Shown in pieces: positions 25,052-34,143 of a stretch of 64,000 bases of DNA. The notes beneath the pieces were generated by a model that saw nothing but the letters and a program-made list of their open reading frames with translations, was not told where the DNA came from and ran no database searches. Location: positions 496,001 through 560,000 of the forward strand of contig CAWBGJ010000015.1 in the NCBI GenBank assembly GCA_963788325.1. The letters run 5' to 3'. Each line of letters opens with the position of its first letter. The first letter of the stretch is position 1. The translations under genes were made by a program, and so were the position numbers. This stretch comes from Prado023 sp963788325. Its GTDB lineage: Bacteria > Actinomycetota > Actinomycetes > S36-B12 > CAIYMF01.

Positions 25052-26137
25052 ATGGCGATCGACGGCGGACCCGAACTCGTCCAGCTGCTGAGCCCCGAGG
25101 GGCTCCTGGTCGAGCATCCCGACTACGCCCTGGCCCTGACCGCCGAGCAGTGGCGGGACCGCTACGAGGACCTGGTCATGGTGCGCCGCCTGGACACCGA
25201 GGCGACGGCGCTGCAGCGCCACGGCGAGCTCGGCCTGTGGGCTCCGTGCAATGGTCAGGAGGCTGCGCAGGTGGGGGCAGCGCGGGCGACCCGCGCGGCG
25301 GACCGGATCTTCCCGACCTATCGCGAGCACGGGATGGCCTACGTGCGCGGGGTCGATCCGGTGACCCTGCTCGGGCTGTTCCGCGGCACGACCATGGGCG
25401 GCTGGGACCCGGCCGACCACGGGTTCAGCCTCTACACGATCGTGATCGGCGACCAGACCCTGCACGCGGTCGGTTACGCCATGGGCATCCAGCGCGACGG
25501 GACCGACGACGCCGTCCTGGTCTGCTTCGGCGACGGGGCGTCCTCCCAGGGCGACGTCGCCGAGGCCTTCGTCTACGCGGCGGTCAACGATGCGCCCGTG
25601 GTGTTCTTCTGCCAGAACAACCAGTGGGCGATCTCCGAGCCGCTGGAGCGCCAGACCCGGATCCCGCTGTTCAAGCGCGCCGCCGGGTACGGGTTCCCGG
25701 GCGTGCGCGTGGACGGCAACGACGTCCTGGCGGTGGAGGCTGTGGTCAGCGCCGCGCTCGAGCGGGCCCGCGCCGGCGGCGGACCGACGCTGGTCGAGGC
25801 GTTCACCTACCGGATGGGGGCGCACACGACCTCCGATGACCCGACCCGCTACCGCACGACGGCCGAGGGCGAGGCGTGGAAGCTCAAGGACCCCATCGAG
25901 CGGGTCCGCGCCCACATCGCACGCTCGGGGCTGGCGGACGCCACGTTCCTGGCCGACGTGGCGAGCCGGGCCGAGGCGCTCGGCGAGCACATGCGGGCAG
26001 CATGCCGGGCGCTGCCCGATCCGGCGCCCACGTCGATGTTCGACCACGTGTACGCCGACCGGCATCCGGTCGTGGAGCGCGACCGAGCCTGGCTGGGCAC
26101 CTACCTCGCCGGGTTCGCCGACGGACGGGGGGCGTGA
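25052..26137 (+). CDS. 2-oxoacid dehydrogenase E1 component alpha subunit
   Basis: E1 alpha binds ThDP and decarboxylates the 2-oxoacid. The 361-residue protein carries the ThDP motif VCFGDGASSQGDVAEAF followed by FFCQNNQWAIS. It also has PTYREHGMAYVRGVDP and GAHTTSDDPTRYRT, the phosphorylation-loop region of the family. The start ATG at 25052 follows GGGGAGG. The operon continues E1 beta, then E2, with no E3 gene. The sequence type fits pyruvate or branched-chain 2-oxoacid dehydrogenase (PdhA/BkdA). In actinobacteria such three-gene sets often act on branched-chain 2-oxoacids, but I cannot decide from sequence alone. Confidence 0.92.
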   Translation: MAIDGGPELVQLLSPEGLLVEHPDYALALTAEQWRDRYEDLVMVRRLDTEATALQRHGELGLWAPCNGQEAAQVGAARATRAADRIFPTYREHGMAYVRGVDPVTLLGLFRGTTMGGWDPADHGFSLYTIVIGDQTLHAVGYAMGIQRDGTDDAVLVCFGDGASSQGDVAEAFVYAAVNDAPVVFFCQNNQWAISEPLERQTRIPLFKRAAGYGFPGVRVDGNDVLAVEAVVSAALERARAGGGPTLVEAFTYRMGAHTTSDDPTRYRTTAEGEAWKLKDPIERVRAHIARSGLADATFLADVASRAEALGEHMRAACRALPDPAPTSMFDHVYADRHPVVERDRAWLGTYLAGFADGRGA

Positions 26138-26138
26138 G

Positions 26139-27113
26139 GTGGCCGTGCTGACGATGGCCAAGGCTCTGAACGCGGGGCTGGCCGCGGCCCTGGCTGACGA
26201 CCCGAAGGTGCTGCTGATGGGCGAGGACATCGGCCGGCTCGGCGGGGTGTTCCGGGTCACCGACGGGCTGCTGGCCCGGTTCGGCGAGGACCGAGTCATC
26301 GACACGCCGCTGGCCGAGAGCGGCATCATCGGCACCGCCGTGGGCCTGGCGATGCGCGGCTACGCGCCAGTGTGCGAGATCCAGTTCGACGGGTTCATCT
26401 TCCCGGCCTTCGACCAGATCACCACCCAGGTGGCTCGGCTGCACCTGCGCTCGGCCGGGGCGCTGTCGATGCGGATCGTGATCCGGGTGCCCAGCGGCGG
26501 CGGGATCGGGGCGGTCGAGCACCACTCGGAGTCCCCCGAGGCGTACTTCGCGCACTCCCCCGGGCTGCGGATCGTCACCCCGAGCACGCCGGCGGATGCC
26601 TTCATGATGATCCGGCAGGCGATCGCGCACCCCGACCCGATCCTGTTCCTCGAGCCCAAGCGCCGGTACTGGGACAAGGCGGAGGTCGACGAGTCCGCAC
26701 CACTGGCTGCGCTGCCGGGGCTGTTCCGCGCGCGGGTGGTGCGCCCGGGCCACGACGCGACGCTGCTGTGCTGGGGCCCGATGGTGCGCACCTGTCTGGA
26801 CGCAGCCGAGGCTGACACCCGTGATCTCGAGGTGATCGACGCTCGCAGCCTGGCGCCGCTGGACCTGGCGACCATCTCCGACTCGGTGGCCCGGACCGGG
26901 CGGTTGATCGTGGTGCACGAGGCCCCGGTGGTGGGCGGACTCGGGGCCGAGATCGCGGCCTCGGTGACCCAGGAGTGCTTCTACCAGCTGGAGGCACCCG
27001 TGCTCCGGGTCGGTGGGTTCCACGCCCCGTACCCACCCTCGCGGATCGAGGACATCTACCTGCCCGACCTGGACCGCATCCTCGAGGCGGTCGACCGGTC
27101 GATGGCCTACTGA
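26139..27113 (+). CDS. 2-oxoacid dehydrogenase E1 component beta subunit
   Basis: The 324-residue partner of E1 alpha opens with MAKALNAGLAAALADDPKVL and VLLMGEDIGRLGGVFRVTDG. TPLAESGIIGTAVGLAMRGY carries the ThDP-activating Glu, and LEVIDARSLAPLDLATI starts the C-terminal transketolase-like domain. The GTG at 26139 lies 1 nt after the alpha stop. An ATG at 26154 is possible but would trim the conserved first strand. It forms an alpha2beta2 E1 with the upstream product. Confidence 0.93.
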   Translation: MAVLTMAKALNAGLAAALADDPKVLLMGEDIGRLGGVFRVTDGLLARFGEDRVIDTPLAESGIIGTAVGLAMRGYAPVCEIQFDGFIFPAFDQITTQVARLHLRSAGALSMRIVIRVPSGGGIGAVEHHSESPEAYFAHSPGLRIVTPSTPADAFMMIRQAIAHPDPILFLEPKRRYWDKAEVDESAPLAALPGLFRARVVRPGHDATLLCWGPMVRTCLDAAEADTRDLEVIDARSLAPLDLATISDSVARTGRLIVVHEAPVVGGLGAEIAASVTQECFYQLEAPVLRVGGFHAPYPPSRIEDIYLPDLDRILEAVDRSMAY

Positions 27114-27122
27114 GGAGGAGCC

Positions 27123-28610
27123 GTGCTGCGCGAGTTCCGGATGCCCGATGCCGGCGAGGGCCTGACCGAGGCTGAGGTGCTCGGCTGGAAGGTGGCGGTC
27201 GGTGACGAGGTCGTGGTCAACCAGGTGCTGCTGGAGGTGGAGACCGCCAAGGCAGCAGTCGAGTTGCCCAGCCCGTATGCCGGGCGGGTGGTGGAGCTGC
27301 TGGCCGAGCCGGGCGACGTGGTGCCTGTCGGCCAGGCGATCATCCGGATCGAGGAGCCGGGAGGCCCGGATGTCGACCGGGGACCTGCTGAGGAGCCCGC
27401 CGGCGTGGGCGCATCCGAGGACCCCGGGGGCATGGGAGCAGCTGAGGTGCGCGCGCCTGCGGGCACGGCCGACGGTGCCGAGCCCTCCGATGGTGCGGAC
27501 GATTCTTCCGGTGGTTCAGAGGAGCGTGAGGCCGTGCTGGTCGGCTACGGGGTCCGCAAGGGCAGGGCGCCCAAGCGCCGCCCACGCGCGACCCCGCACG
27601 GCGCGGACCATGTGGAGGCGGGACCGCCCGGGGAACCTGCTCGCCCGGTGCGACTCGGCGGCCTCGAGATGGGGCGCGGAGCCGAGCGCAGGCTGGGCGC
27701 CGACCAGGTCCGGGCCAAGCCGCCCGTGCGCCGGTTGGCCCGCGACCTGGGAGTTGACCTCGCCCACGTGGCGCCCTCGGGAGCAGGCGGGACCATCACC
27801 CATGATGATGTCGCTCGCTCAGCGCGGGCCGCGGCGGGCAGCGTGCCGCGAACGGCCCGGCCCGATCCCGGTGCGCCGGCGGGGCTTGGGCGGCCCGCAT
27901 CACTGGAGGCCGCCGACGAGGTGGTCCCGCGGTCGCACGTGGCCCGGATGATGGCCCGGGCGATGACAGCCTCGGCGTTCAGCGCCCCGCACGTGACCGA
28001 GTGGGTCGACGTCGATGTCAGCGCGATGACGGCACTGCTCAGGGCCGCGCGTGAGCGCAGCGACCTGGCTGGGGTCTCGATCACGCCCTTGACGTTCGCT
28101 GCACTGGGCCTGGTCCGGGCCGCCCGGGCACACCCGAGCATCAACGCCAGCCTGGACGAGACCGGGGAGAACCTGCTCGTCCACGGCAACGTGCACCTGG
28201 GGATCGCCGTCGACTCACCCCGGGGCCTCATCGTGCCCAGGATCCCCGCGGCCCAGGACCTCGACCTGCGCGGGATGGGCCGGGCGCTGGCCCACCTGGT
28301 CGAGACGGCCCGGGCGGGCCGCTCCCGGCCCGAGGACCTGCGCGGCTCGACGCTGACGATCACCAACGTGGGCGTGTTCGGCGTGGATTCCGGGACGCCG
28401 ATCCTCAACCCCGGCGAGGTCGCGATCCTGGCCCTGGGCCGCGTGCTGCCGCGCGCGTGGGTCGTGGACGGGCGGATCGAGGTGCGTGACGTCGTGACCC
28501 TGGCCCTGTCGTTCGACCACCGCGTGATCGACGGGGCGCTGGGCTCGCGGGTCCTTCGCGAGGTGGCCGACTTCGTGGCAGATCCCGCCACGGCCCTGGC
28601 GCTGGGTTGA
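27123..28610 (+). CDS. 2-oxoacid dehydrogenase E2 (dihydrolipoamide acyltransferase)
   Basis: The 495-residue E2 has one N-terminal lipoyl domain with the lipoylated Lys43 in LLEVETAKAAVELP. An acidic Pro/Gly-rich linker follows to about residue 135, then a second flexible stretch. A peripheral-subunit-binding domain spans about 197-230 (KPPVRRLARDLGVDL). The catalytic domain ends with SFDHRVIDGALGSRVL, holding catalytic His466 and Asp470. It forms the core of the complex and transfers the acyl group to CoA. GAGGAG precedes the GTG start at 27123. E3 must be encoded elsewhere. Confidence 0.94.
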   Translation: MLREFRMPDAGEGLTEAEVLGWKVAVGDEVVVNQVLLEVETAKAAVELPSPYAGRVVELLAEPGDVVPVGQAIIRIEEPGGPDVDRGPAEEPAGVGASEDPGGMGAAEVRAPAGTADGAEPSDGADDSSGGSEEREAVLVGYGVRKGRAPKRRPRATPHGADHVEAGPPGEPARPVRLGGLEMGRGAERRLGADQVRAKPPVRRLARDLGVDLAHVAPSGAGGTITHDDVARSARAAAGSVPRTARPDPGAPAGLGRPASLEAADEVVPRSHVARMMARAMTASAFSAPHVTEWVDVDVSAMTALLRAARERSDLAGVSITPLTFAALGLVRAARAHPSINASLDETGENLLVHGNVHLGIAVDSPRGLIVPRIPAAQDLDLRGMGRALAHLVETARAGRSRPEDLRGSTLTITNVGVFGVDSGTPILNPGEVAILALGRVLPRAWVVDGRIEVRDVVTLALSFDHRVIDGALGSRVLREVADFVADPATALALG

Positions 28611-28657
28611 CTCGGAGCCTCGCGTCGGGGAACGGACCCGGCCTGACCTGTGGACCG

Positions 28658-31651
28658 TCAGGCGCGCACCTGCACATGCGAAGGACCGTCGGGCCGAACC
28701 CGCCGAACTGTGAGGCGCTCGGGGATCCGCTCCTTGAGGTCGGTCACGTGACTGATGATGCCGACCACCCTGCCGTTGCCACGCAACTCGTCGATGACGC
28801 CCATCACGTCATCGAGTGTGTCGGGGTCCAGCGTGCCGAAGCCCTCGTCGATGAACAGCGTGTCCAACTGGGCGCCGCCCGCCTGGGCCACGACCACATC
28901 GGCCAAGCCGAGCGCAAGGGCCAGTGAGGTGTAGAACGTCTCCCCACCGGACAGGGTGCCGGGGCCGCGCTCCTTGCCGGTGTGCCGGTCCAGAACGGTC
29001 AGCCCAAGCCCTACCCGGGCATCGCGGCGGGCTCCGTCATCGACCCGGATGAGCTGGTACTTCCCGGCGGACATGGCCGCCAGGCGCAGGTTGGCCGCAG
29101 CCACCACCTGCTCGAACCAGTAGCGCAGCACGAAGGTGCTCAGGCTCATCCGCGGGCTCCCGGCCATCCCGCGCGCGTACTCGTCCAGGGCAACGAGCTC
29201 CTCGCCCGCGGCAGCCAGGTGGGCGCGCTCCACGGCGCGCTGGTGGACCTCGGCCATCCGCAGCGCGAACCGGTCGCGCTGCTGGTCGGCGATGGCGGCC
29301 TGCTGCTGGGCGGTGCGCGCGGCCTGCTCGGCGGCGGTCAGGGCCCTGGTCACATCGGCGGCCTCCGCGGCCGCTGCGGTGAGGTCGAGATCGGCCACCG
29401 AGCGCAGGGCCTCGGACTCCAGTTGCCTGCGGGCAGCTGACACGGCGCTCTCCCACTGCGTCACGCCGGCCTCGACCGTCGCGAGGTCCGCCGGTGCGAG
29501 GAATGCGGCGCGAGCCTGCGACGCCGTGGCGAAGCCGGCGCGCCGAGCTTCGGCCTCAGCACGGGAGTGCGCTGCGGAAGCGTTCGCCATCGCCCCGGCC
29601 AGCTCGCGGACCCCGACGGCCAGGGCATCGAGCATCGCCGCATGATCGGTGAGCTCGGCGATCCGCGCCTCGACCGTCGGGTGCTCGCCGCGAGCCCGGG
29701 TCACCTCGGCCTCGTGCCCGGCAAGGGCCTCGGCAGCATGGGCCAGCGAGCCCTCGGCTGTCGAGACCTTCTGCGTCAGGTCGATCAGGCTCGCCGACAG
29801 CGCCTCCTGCTCACCCACGAGGCGGAGGACCTCGGACTCCAGGCCCGCCAGCGACTGCTCTGCGGCGGCACCCTGCGTGACCTCGGCGGTCACGGTGTCG
29901 ATCCGCGCCTGGCACTCCCCCGGCGTGGCCCCGTCAGCCAGTCCCGCCGCATGCTCGAGGTCGCCCCCGGCACGCACCAGCGCCACCTCCGCCTCATCGA
30001 CAGCCAGACGCGCATGATCCCGATGGGCTGCGGCGGTGCGGATCTGTCCCTCGGTCACCGATCCGGGCGCCGAGGTCGCGGGCGCGGGATGCTCGGCTGA
30101 TCCGCACACGAGGCACGGATCACCGGAGACCAGCCGGGCGGCGAGTTGGCCGCGGACGTCGGACAGCCGCAGCTCCAGGAGCAGGTCGTGGTGATCTCTT
30201 GCTTCGGAGTGTGCGTGCACCGCCAGGCGCTTGGCCTCCCGCAGGTCGTCGAGGGTGATGGTGAGCTCCACGACCCGCTGGGCGGCCTCGGCCCGCTTCG
30301 ACTCGGCCGCGAGCACGGCGCGTCGCCCGTCCAGGCCAGCGGCCAGTTGCTGGGCCGTGGCCAGCTCCGCCCGGGCGGCAGCCGTCTTCGCCGGCAGTTC
30401 ACCGCTGCGGGTCCTGGCAGCGTCGAGGTGCGCACGCAGGGACCCTGCCTGCGCCCCCAGCTGACCCACCTCGTCGCGGGCCTGTTCGAGGGCGGCCTCC
30501 ACCGTGACCGCGTGGGCCAGTGCCCCGACGGACGTGCGCATTCGGGCGGCCTCGTCTGCCAGGACCTCCCAGCCGCGGCCCTGGCGGTGCTCGCCTGCGA
30601 TCAGGGGATCTGTGGACACCGTGGAGATCTGCGCGCGCAGGAGTTCCACCATGTGGGTGGCGTCGTCGGCGATCTCGACGAAGGTACCCACCGGAGTGGC
30701 CCGTCGCGCCGCAGCGAGCTGCTCGCACCGGGCGTCATGCTCAGCGCGCTGCTGGTCGGCCAGGGCGAGTTCGGCCTCGAGCGCGACCCGCCGCGTGACC
30801 CGCTCAGCGACGTCCTCGGCTGCGCGAGCAGCAGTCCGCGCGGTGTGCACCTCGGTGTCGGCGTCGGCGAGAGCGACACGTGCGCGCTGGCACTGCGCGG
30901 TCAGGGTCTCGTCCAGGGCGACCAGCCGGTCCATGGCCTGGGAGACCGGCAGGCCCGTGAGCTCGCCGTGCTCGTCGGCGACTGGGCCGGCTGCCTCCCC
31001 CGCTGCGGCCAGCGCGGCACGCAACGCGGAGTCCGCCTCGCGCAGGGCGCGGCCCGCCTGACGGGCGCGTTCCTGCAGGGCCTCGGTGATACGGCTGAAG
31101 AACTGGGTGCCGAACAGCTTGGTGAGCACGGCCCGACGGTCGTCGTCACCGGCGCGCAGGAAGGCGGCGAACTCGCCCTGGGGCAGCAGGACCACCTGGC
31201 GGAACTGCTCGCGGGTCAGGCCGAGGAGGTCCCCGATGATCGCGCCAACCTCGTCCTTGGAGTGCGACCGGGATTCCCAGCCAGCGCCCCGGGAGCGCTC
31301 GAGGTGCACGCTGGCCTTCTCCTTAGTGGTTCCCGAACCACGCTTCTTGGGCCGCGTGTACTCGGGCGTCCTGGTGATCCGGTGGCGCCCCCCGCGCACC
31401 GAGAACTCCAGGCGTACCTCGGGTCGGGCCTGCGGGTCGGCGAAGTCGGAACGCAGTCGTGCGGGGTCGCCCGTAGCACCCGACGGGCCGCCGTAGAGCG
31501 CGAATGTGACGGCGTCCAGGATCATGGACTTGCCGACCCCCGTCGGCCCCTCGAACAGGAAGAGGCCACCGGCGCTGAGTCGGTCGAAGTCGATGGTCTG
31601 CTCGTCGGCGAAGGGACCCACGGCGACCATCTGCAGGGTGTGCAGCCGCAT
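28658..31651 (-). CDS. sbcC: Exonuclease SbcC (Rad50-like ATPase)
   Basis: SbcC works with SbcD to open and cut DNA ends and hairpins. The 997-residue protein has the Walker A motif EGPTGVGKSMILDAV at residues 34-48 and long coiled coils on both sides of the zinc hook GDPCLVCGSAEHP. The ABC signature is GTLSGGETFYTSLALALG and Walker B is DTLFIDEGFGTLD near the end. The ATG at 31651 overlaps the sbcD stop (ATGA), so the two subunits are co-translated. Confidence 0.95.
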   Translation of the reverse strand: MRLHTLQMVAVGPFADEQTIDFDRLSAGGLFLFEGPTGVGKSMILDAVTFALYGGPSGATGDPARLRSDFADPQARPEVRLEFSVRGGRHRITRTPEYTRPKKRGSGTTKEKASVHLERSRGAGWESRSHSKDEVGAIIGDLLGLTREQFRQVVLLPQGEFAAFLRAGDDDRRAVLTKLFGTQFFSRITEALQERARQAGRALREADSALRAALAAAGEAAGPVADEHGELTGLPVSQAMDRLVALDETLTAQCQRARVALADADTEVHTARTAARAAEDVAERVTRRVALEAELALADQQRAEHDARCEQLAAARRATPVGTFVEIADDATHMVELLRAQISTVSTDPLIAGEHRQGRGWEVLADEAARMRTSVGALAHAVTVEAALEQARDEVGQLGAQAGSLRAHLDAARTRSGELPAKTAAARAELATAQQLAAGLDGRRAVLAAESKRAEAAQRVVELTITLDDLREAKRLAVHAHSEARDHHDLLLELRLSDVRGQLAARLVSGDPCLVCGSAEHPAPATSAPGSVTEGQIRTAAAHRDHARLAVDEAEVALVRAGGDLEHAAGLADGATPGECQARIDTVTAEVTQGAAAEQSLAGLESEVLRLVGEQEALSASLIDLTQKVSTAEGSLAHAAEALAGHEAEVTRARGEHPTVEARIAELTDHAAMLDALAVGVRELAGAMANASAAHSRAEAEARRAGFATASQARAAFLAPADLATVEAGVTQWESAVSAARRQLESEALRSVADLDLTAAAAEAADVTRALTAAEQAARTAQQQAAIADQQRDRFALRMAEVHQRAVERAHLAAAGEELVALDEYARGMAGSPRMSLSTFVLRYWFEQVVAAANLRLAAMSAGKYQLIRVDDGARRDARVGLGLTVLDRHTGKERGPGTLSGGETFYTSLALALGLADVVVAQAGGAQLDTLFIDEGFGTLDPDTLDDVMGVIDELRGNGRVVGIISHVTDLKERIPERLTVRRVRPDGPSHVQVRA

Positions 31652-32811
31652 CAGACGGACACCTCCTCGCGCGCCACGACCTGGACGACGTCGCGCAGGA
31701 CCTGGCGCTGACGGGCGCTCGCAGGCGCACCGGACACGCACTCGACGAACTGCGCGCAGATCTCCACGGGGTCGCTGCCCTCCGCCAGCCGGGGCAGCCC
31801 CGCTGCGGCGTCCTCGCGCTCCGGGGCGAACTCCAGGACCAGGGTGTGCGGCCAGTGGGCCCGCAGCTGCTCCATGGGGTTGGGCACCCGACCGGGATCG
31901 GTGAGGATCACCTTCACCCACGCATCGCCATGTTCAGCCAAGTCGCCGGAGGCCCGCTCGAGCAGCTCCGCGAGGCGACCCCTGACCTGGACCAGCCGCC
32001 GCGGGACGGGGGCCGGCACCCGGCGCAGCGAGACCTCGCCGTCGGCATCAATGTCCACCACAGCCACGGATTTCACCTGCGAGCGCTCGGAGAAGGAGAA
32101 GGCCAACGGGGAGCCGCTGTAGGCCACGACCGTCGGTGAGTCGGTCAGCCGCACCTCCTGTGGGCCGTGCAGGTGACCCAGGGCCACATAGCTGACCCCG
32201 TCGAACACGGCGGCCGGGGTGTCACCGACCCCGCCCACGCGGATCTCCCGCTCGGAGTCGCAGGGGGCGCCACCAGTGACGAAAGCGTGGGCCATCACGA
32301 CGACCCGCTCCAGCCCACGGCCTGCGGCATCGGCCCGGATCTGCCCGGTCAGCGCGCCCAGTACGGCAGCGTGCGAGTGATCGACACCCAAGTGGGCGGT
32401 GACGGCGTCCGGAAGGACGTAGGGGATGCCGTAGACCCCGACCACTCCCGCGTCGTCTGCGATCAGCACCGGCTCGGCGACCTGCTCGAGGGAGGTACGC
32501 AGGTGGATCCCCGCGGCGGCGAGCACCGCCCCGGCGTACTGCAGCCGCACGGCGCTGTCGTGGTTCCCGCTGGAGATGATCAAGGGGACCCGAGCCGTGG
32601 CGAATGCCGCGAGGGTGCGATCCATGAGGAGGATCGCGTCGGGGCCCGGCTGCGCACGGTCGTAGACGTCGCCGCTGACCAGCACCGCGTCCGCTCGCTC
32701 GGACTGCGCCAGATCGAGCAGCCATGTGAGGAACTGCGCCTGCCCGTCGAGCAGGTCGGCACCGTGCAGGCGGCGGCCCAGGTGCCAGTCGGAGGTGTGC
32801 AGGAATCGCAT
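31651..32811 (-). CDS. sbcD: Exonuclease SbcD (Mre11-like nuclease)
   Basis: The 386-residue protein begins MRFLHTSDWHLGRRLHGADL. It has the phosphoesterase motifs of Mre11 nucleases: SDWHLG, VSGDVYDRAQP, ISSGNHDSAVRL, MAHAFV and LGHLHGPQ. It supplies the Mn2+-dependent endo/exonuclease site of the SbcCD complex. A C-terminal capping region follows. The start at 32811 is supported by family alignment and by CAGGGT ending 6 nt upstream. It is divergent from the AlkZ-like gene 141 bp away. Confidence 0.95.
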   Translation of the reverse strand: MRFLHTSDWHLGRRLHGADLLDGQAQFLTWLLDLAQSERADAVLVSGDVYDRAQPGPDAILLMDRTLAAFATARVPLIISSGNHDSAVRLQYAGAVLAAAGIHLRTSLEQVAEPVLIADDAGVVGVYGIPYVLPDAVTAHLGVDHSHAAVLGALTGQIRADAAGRGLERVVVMAHAFVTGGAPCDSEREIRVGGVGDTPAAVFDGVSYVALGHLHGPQEVRLTDSPTVVAYSGSPLAFSFSERSQVKSVAVVDIDADGEVSLRRVPAPVPRRLVQVRGRLAELLERASGDLAEHGDAWVKVILTDPGRVPNPMEQLRAHWPHTLVLEFAPEREDAAAGLPRLAEGSDPVEICAQFVECVSGAPASARQRQVLRDVVQVVAREEVSV

Positions 32812-32817
32812 GTGGCC

Positions 32818-32823
32818 ACCCTG
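32818..32823 (-). promoter_or_regulatory. -10 box of sbcDC (leaderless)
   Basis: CAGGGT on the minus strand ends 6 nt before the sbcD ATG. A weak match supported mainly by the constant spacing seen for other genes here. Confidence 0.35.
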
Positions 32824-32952
32824 ACACGGGGGTCTGACACAGTGGAGGTGAACGCGCCGTGCCAAGCCGCCATCGGTGTCGGCGGCCCTGATCTCCGCAG
32901 CAACAGCCGGGGGTATGTCCGACCCCGCCGCTACGCTGCTCGCGGAGGTGTC

Positions 32953-34092
32953 ATGGGGCGCGCAACGGCAACGGAGTCTGGCGATCGGGGCCTTCGGGCT
33001 GCCCGGATGGCCAGCCTCCTGCTCGATGACCGACTCGCGGCGCAGCGCACGATCACGGAGGTCGTCGACTGGTTCGGCGCCCTGCAGGGCCAGGACTTCG
33101 CGAGCTCCCAGTGGTCACTGGGACTGCGCACGGGCGCCAACCACGCGGAGGTGGGCCGGGCGTTCAACTCGGGCGACATCCTGCGGACCTGGCCGATGCG
33201 CGGGACGCTGCACGTCGTGCCCGGACGGGATGCGCGCTGGATGCTCAAGCACCTGGGCGGCCGTGCCCTGGCCGGAGCGGCGCGGCGCAGGGAGTTCCTG
33301 GGGCTCTCGACGTCCGACGCCGAAGCTGCCGTCGAGGTGCTGGGCGCGGTGCTGACCGGTGGCGTGGTGCTCACGCGAGCCCAGTGTGTCGAGGCGCTGG
33401 AGTCCGCGGGCATCCCGGGCGCCGGCCAGCGTGCCTACCACCTGCTCTGGTACGCCAGCCAGAAGGGCGTCACCTGTGTGGGTCCGGCTCGTGGCAAGGA
33501 GCAGACGTTCGTGCTCCTCGACGAGTTCGCCCCTGCCGGACCTGACCTGGACCGACCCGCGGCGTTGGCCGAGATCGCCAGGCGTTTCGTGCGCAGCCAC
33601 GGCCCCGTCAGCGCGCACGACCTGGCCCGGTGGGCGGACCTGACGTTGACCGATGCCCGCGCGGGACTGTCCGCGGCGCCCGGGATCACCACGCGCCCTT
33701 ACGAGGGCCGCGACCTGCACGTCTGCGAGGAGCAGCTCGACGAGCAGAATCGTCCCCCGCCCCTCGAATCGGGTCGACAGCCCGCCCGCGCGCTGCCGGG
33801 CTTCGACGAGTTCATCCTCGGGTACCGCGACCGCACCGCCCAGATGGACGCCGATCACGAGCGGCTCGTGGTCCCCGGCGGCAATGGGGTGTTCGCTCAC
33901 ACCCTCGTGCTCGACGGCCGGGTGGTCGGCACCTGGCGGCGACGCGACCTCACGCGGACGGTGGCGATCACGGCGACGCCGTTCGCTCGGTTGGGCGCAC
34001 GCGCGCGCTCCGAGCTCGAGGTCGCGCTGAGCACCTACGCGGCCTTCGTCGGCAAGACGGCGACCATCACCTGGGCGTCGGCGCTGGGGTAG
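32953..34092 (+). CDS. Winged-helix protein of the AlkZ/YcaQ-like (HTH_42) DNA glycosylase family
   Basis: The 379-residue protein is a multi-winged-helix member of the HTH_42 family. Known members AlkZ and YcaQ (AlkX) are DNA glycosylases that remove bulky alkyl adducts and unhook interstrand crosslinks. Near the N-terminus WFGALQGQDFASSQ places a Q-x-Q motif at residues 45-47, where AlkZ-type enzymes carry their catalytic pair. RTWPMRGTLHVVPGRDARWM and the C-terminal FILGYRDRTAQM also match the family. Ribosome binding site GGAGGTG precedes the ATG at 32953, with TACGCT further upstream. Its position between sbcDC and ku supports a repair role. Substrate specificity is not predicted. Confidence 0.8.
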   Translation: MGRATATESGDRGLRAARMASLLLDDRLAAQRTITEVVDWFGALQGQDFASSQWSLGLRTGANHAEVGRAFNSGDILRTWPMRGTLHVVPGRDARWMLKHLGGRALAGAARRREFLGLSTSDAEAAVEVLGAVLTGGVVLTRAQCVEALESAGIPGAGQRAYHLLWYASQKGVTCVGPARGKEQTFVLLDEFAPAGPDLDRPAALAEIARRFVRSHGPVSAHDLARWADLTLTDARAGLSAAPGITTRPYEGRDLHVCEEQLDEQNRPPPLESGRQPARALPGFDEFILGYRDRTAQMDADHERLVVPGGNGVFAHTLVLDGRVVGTWRRRDLTRTVAITATPFARLGARARSELEVALSTYAAFVGKTATITWASALG

Positions 34093-34131
34093 GTGCTTCG
34101 CGGTCACGGTGCATGTGACCGCGCGCTGGCC

Positions 34132-34137
34132 CACAAT
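34132..34137 (+). promoter_or_regulatory. -10 box of ku (leaderless)
   Basis: CACAAT ends 6 nt before the ATG at 34144, and no ribosome binding site is present. The box falls after the stop of the upstream gene, so ku may have its own promoter. Confidence 0.4.
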
Positions 34138-34143
34138 GGCCGG

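Noticed and set aside
24893..26335. Minus-strand open frame of 480 codons opposite the E1 genes
   Set aside because: The composition is a low-complexity shadow, and the plus strand encodes clear E1 alpha and beta.
25052..28610. Complete pyruvate dehydrogenase operon
   Set aside because: E3 is absent and the substrate class cannot be set. It is called only as a 2-oxoacid dehydrogenase.
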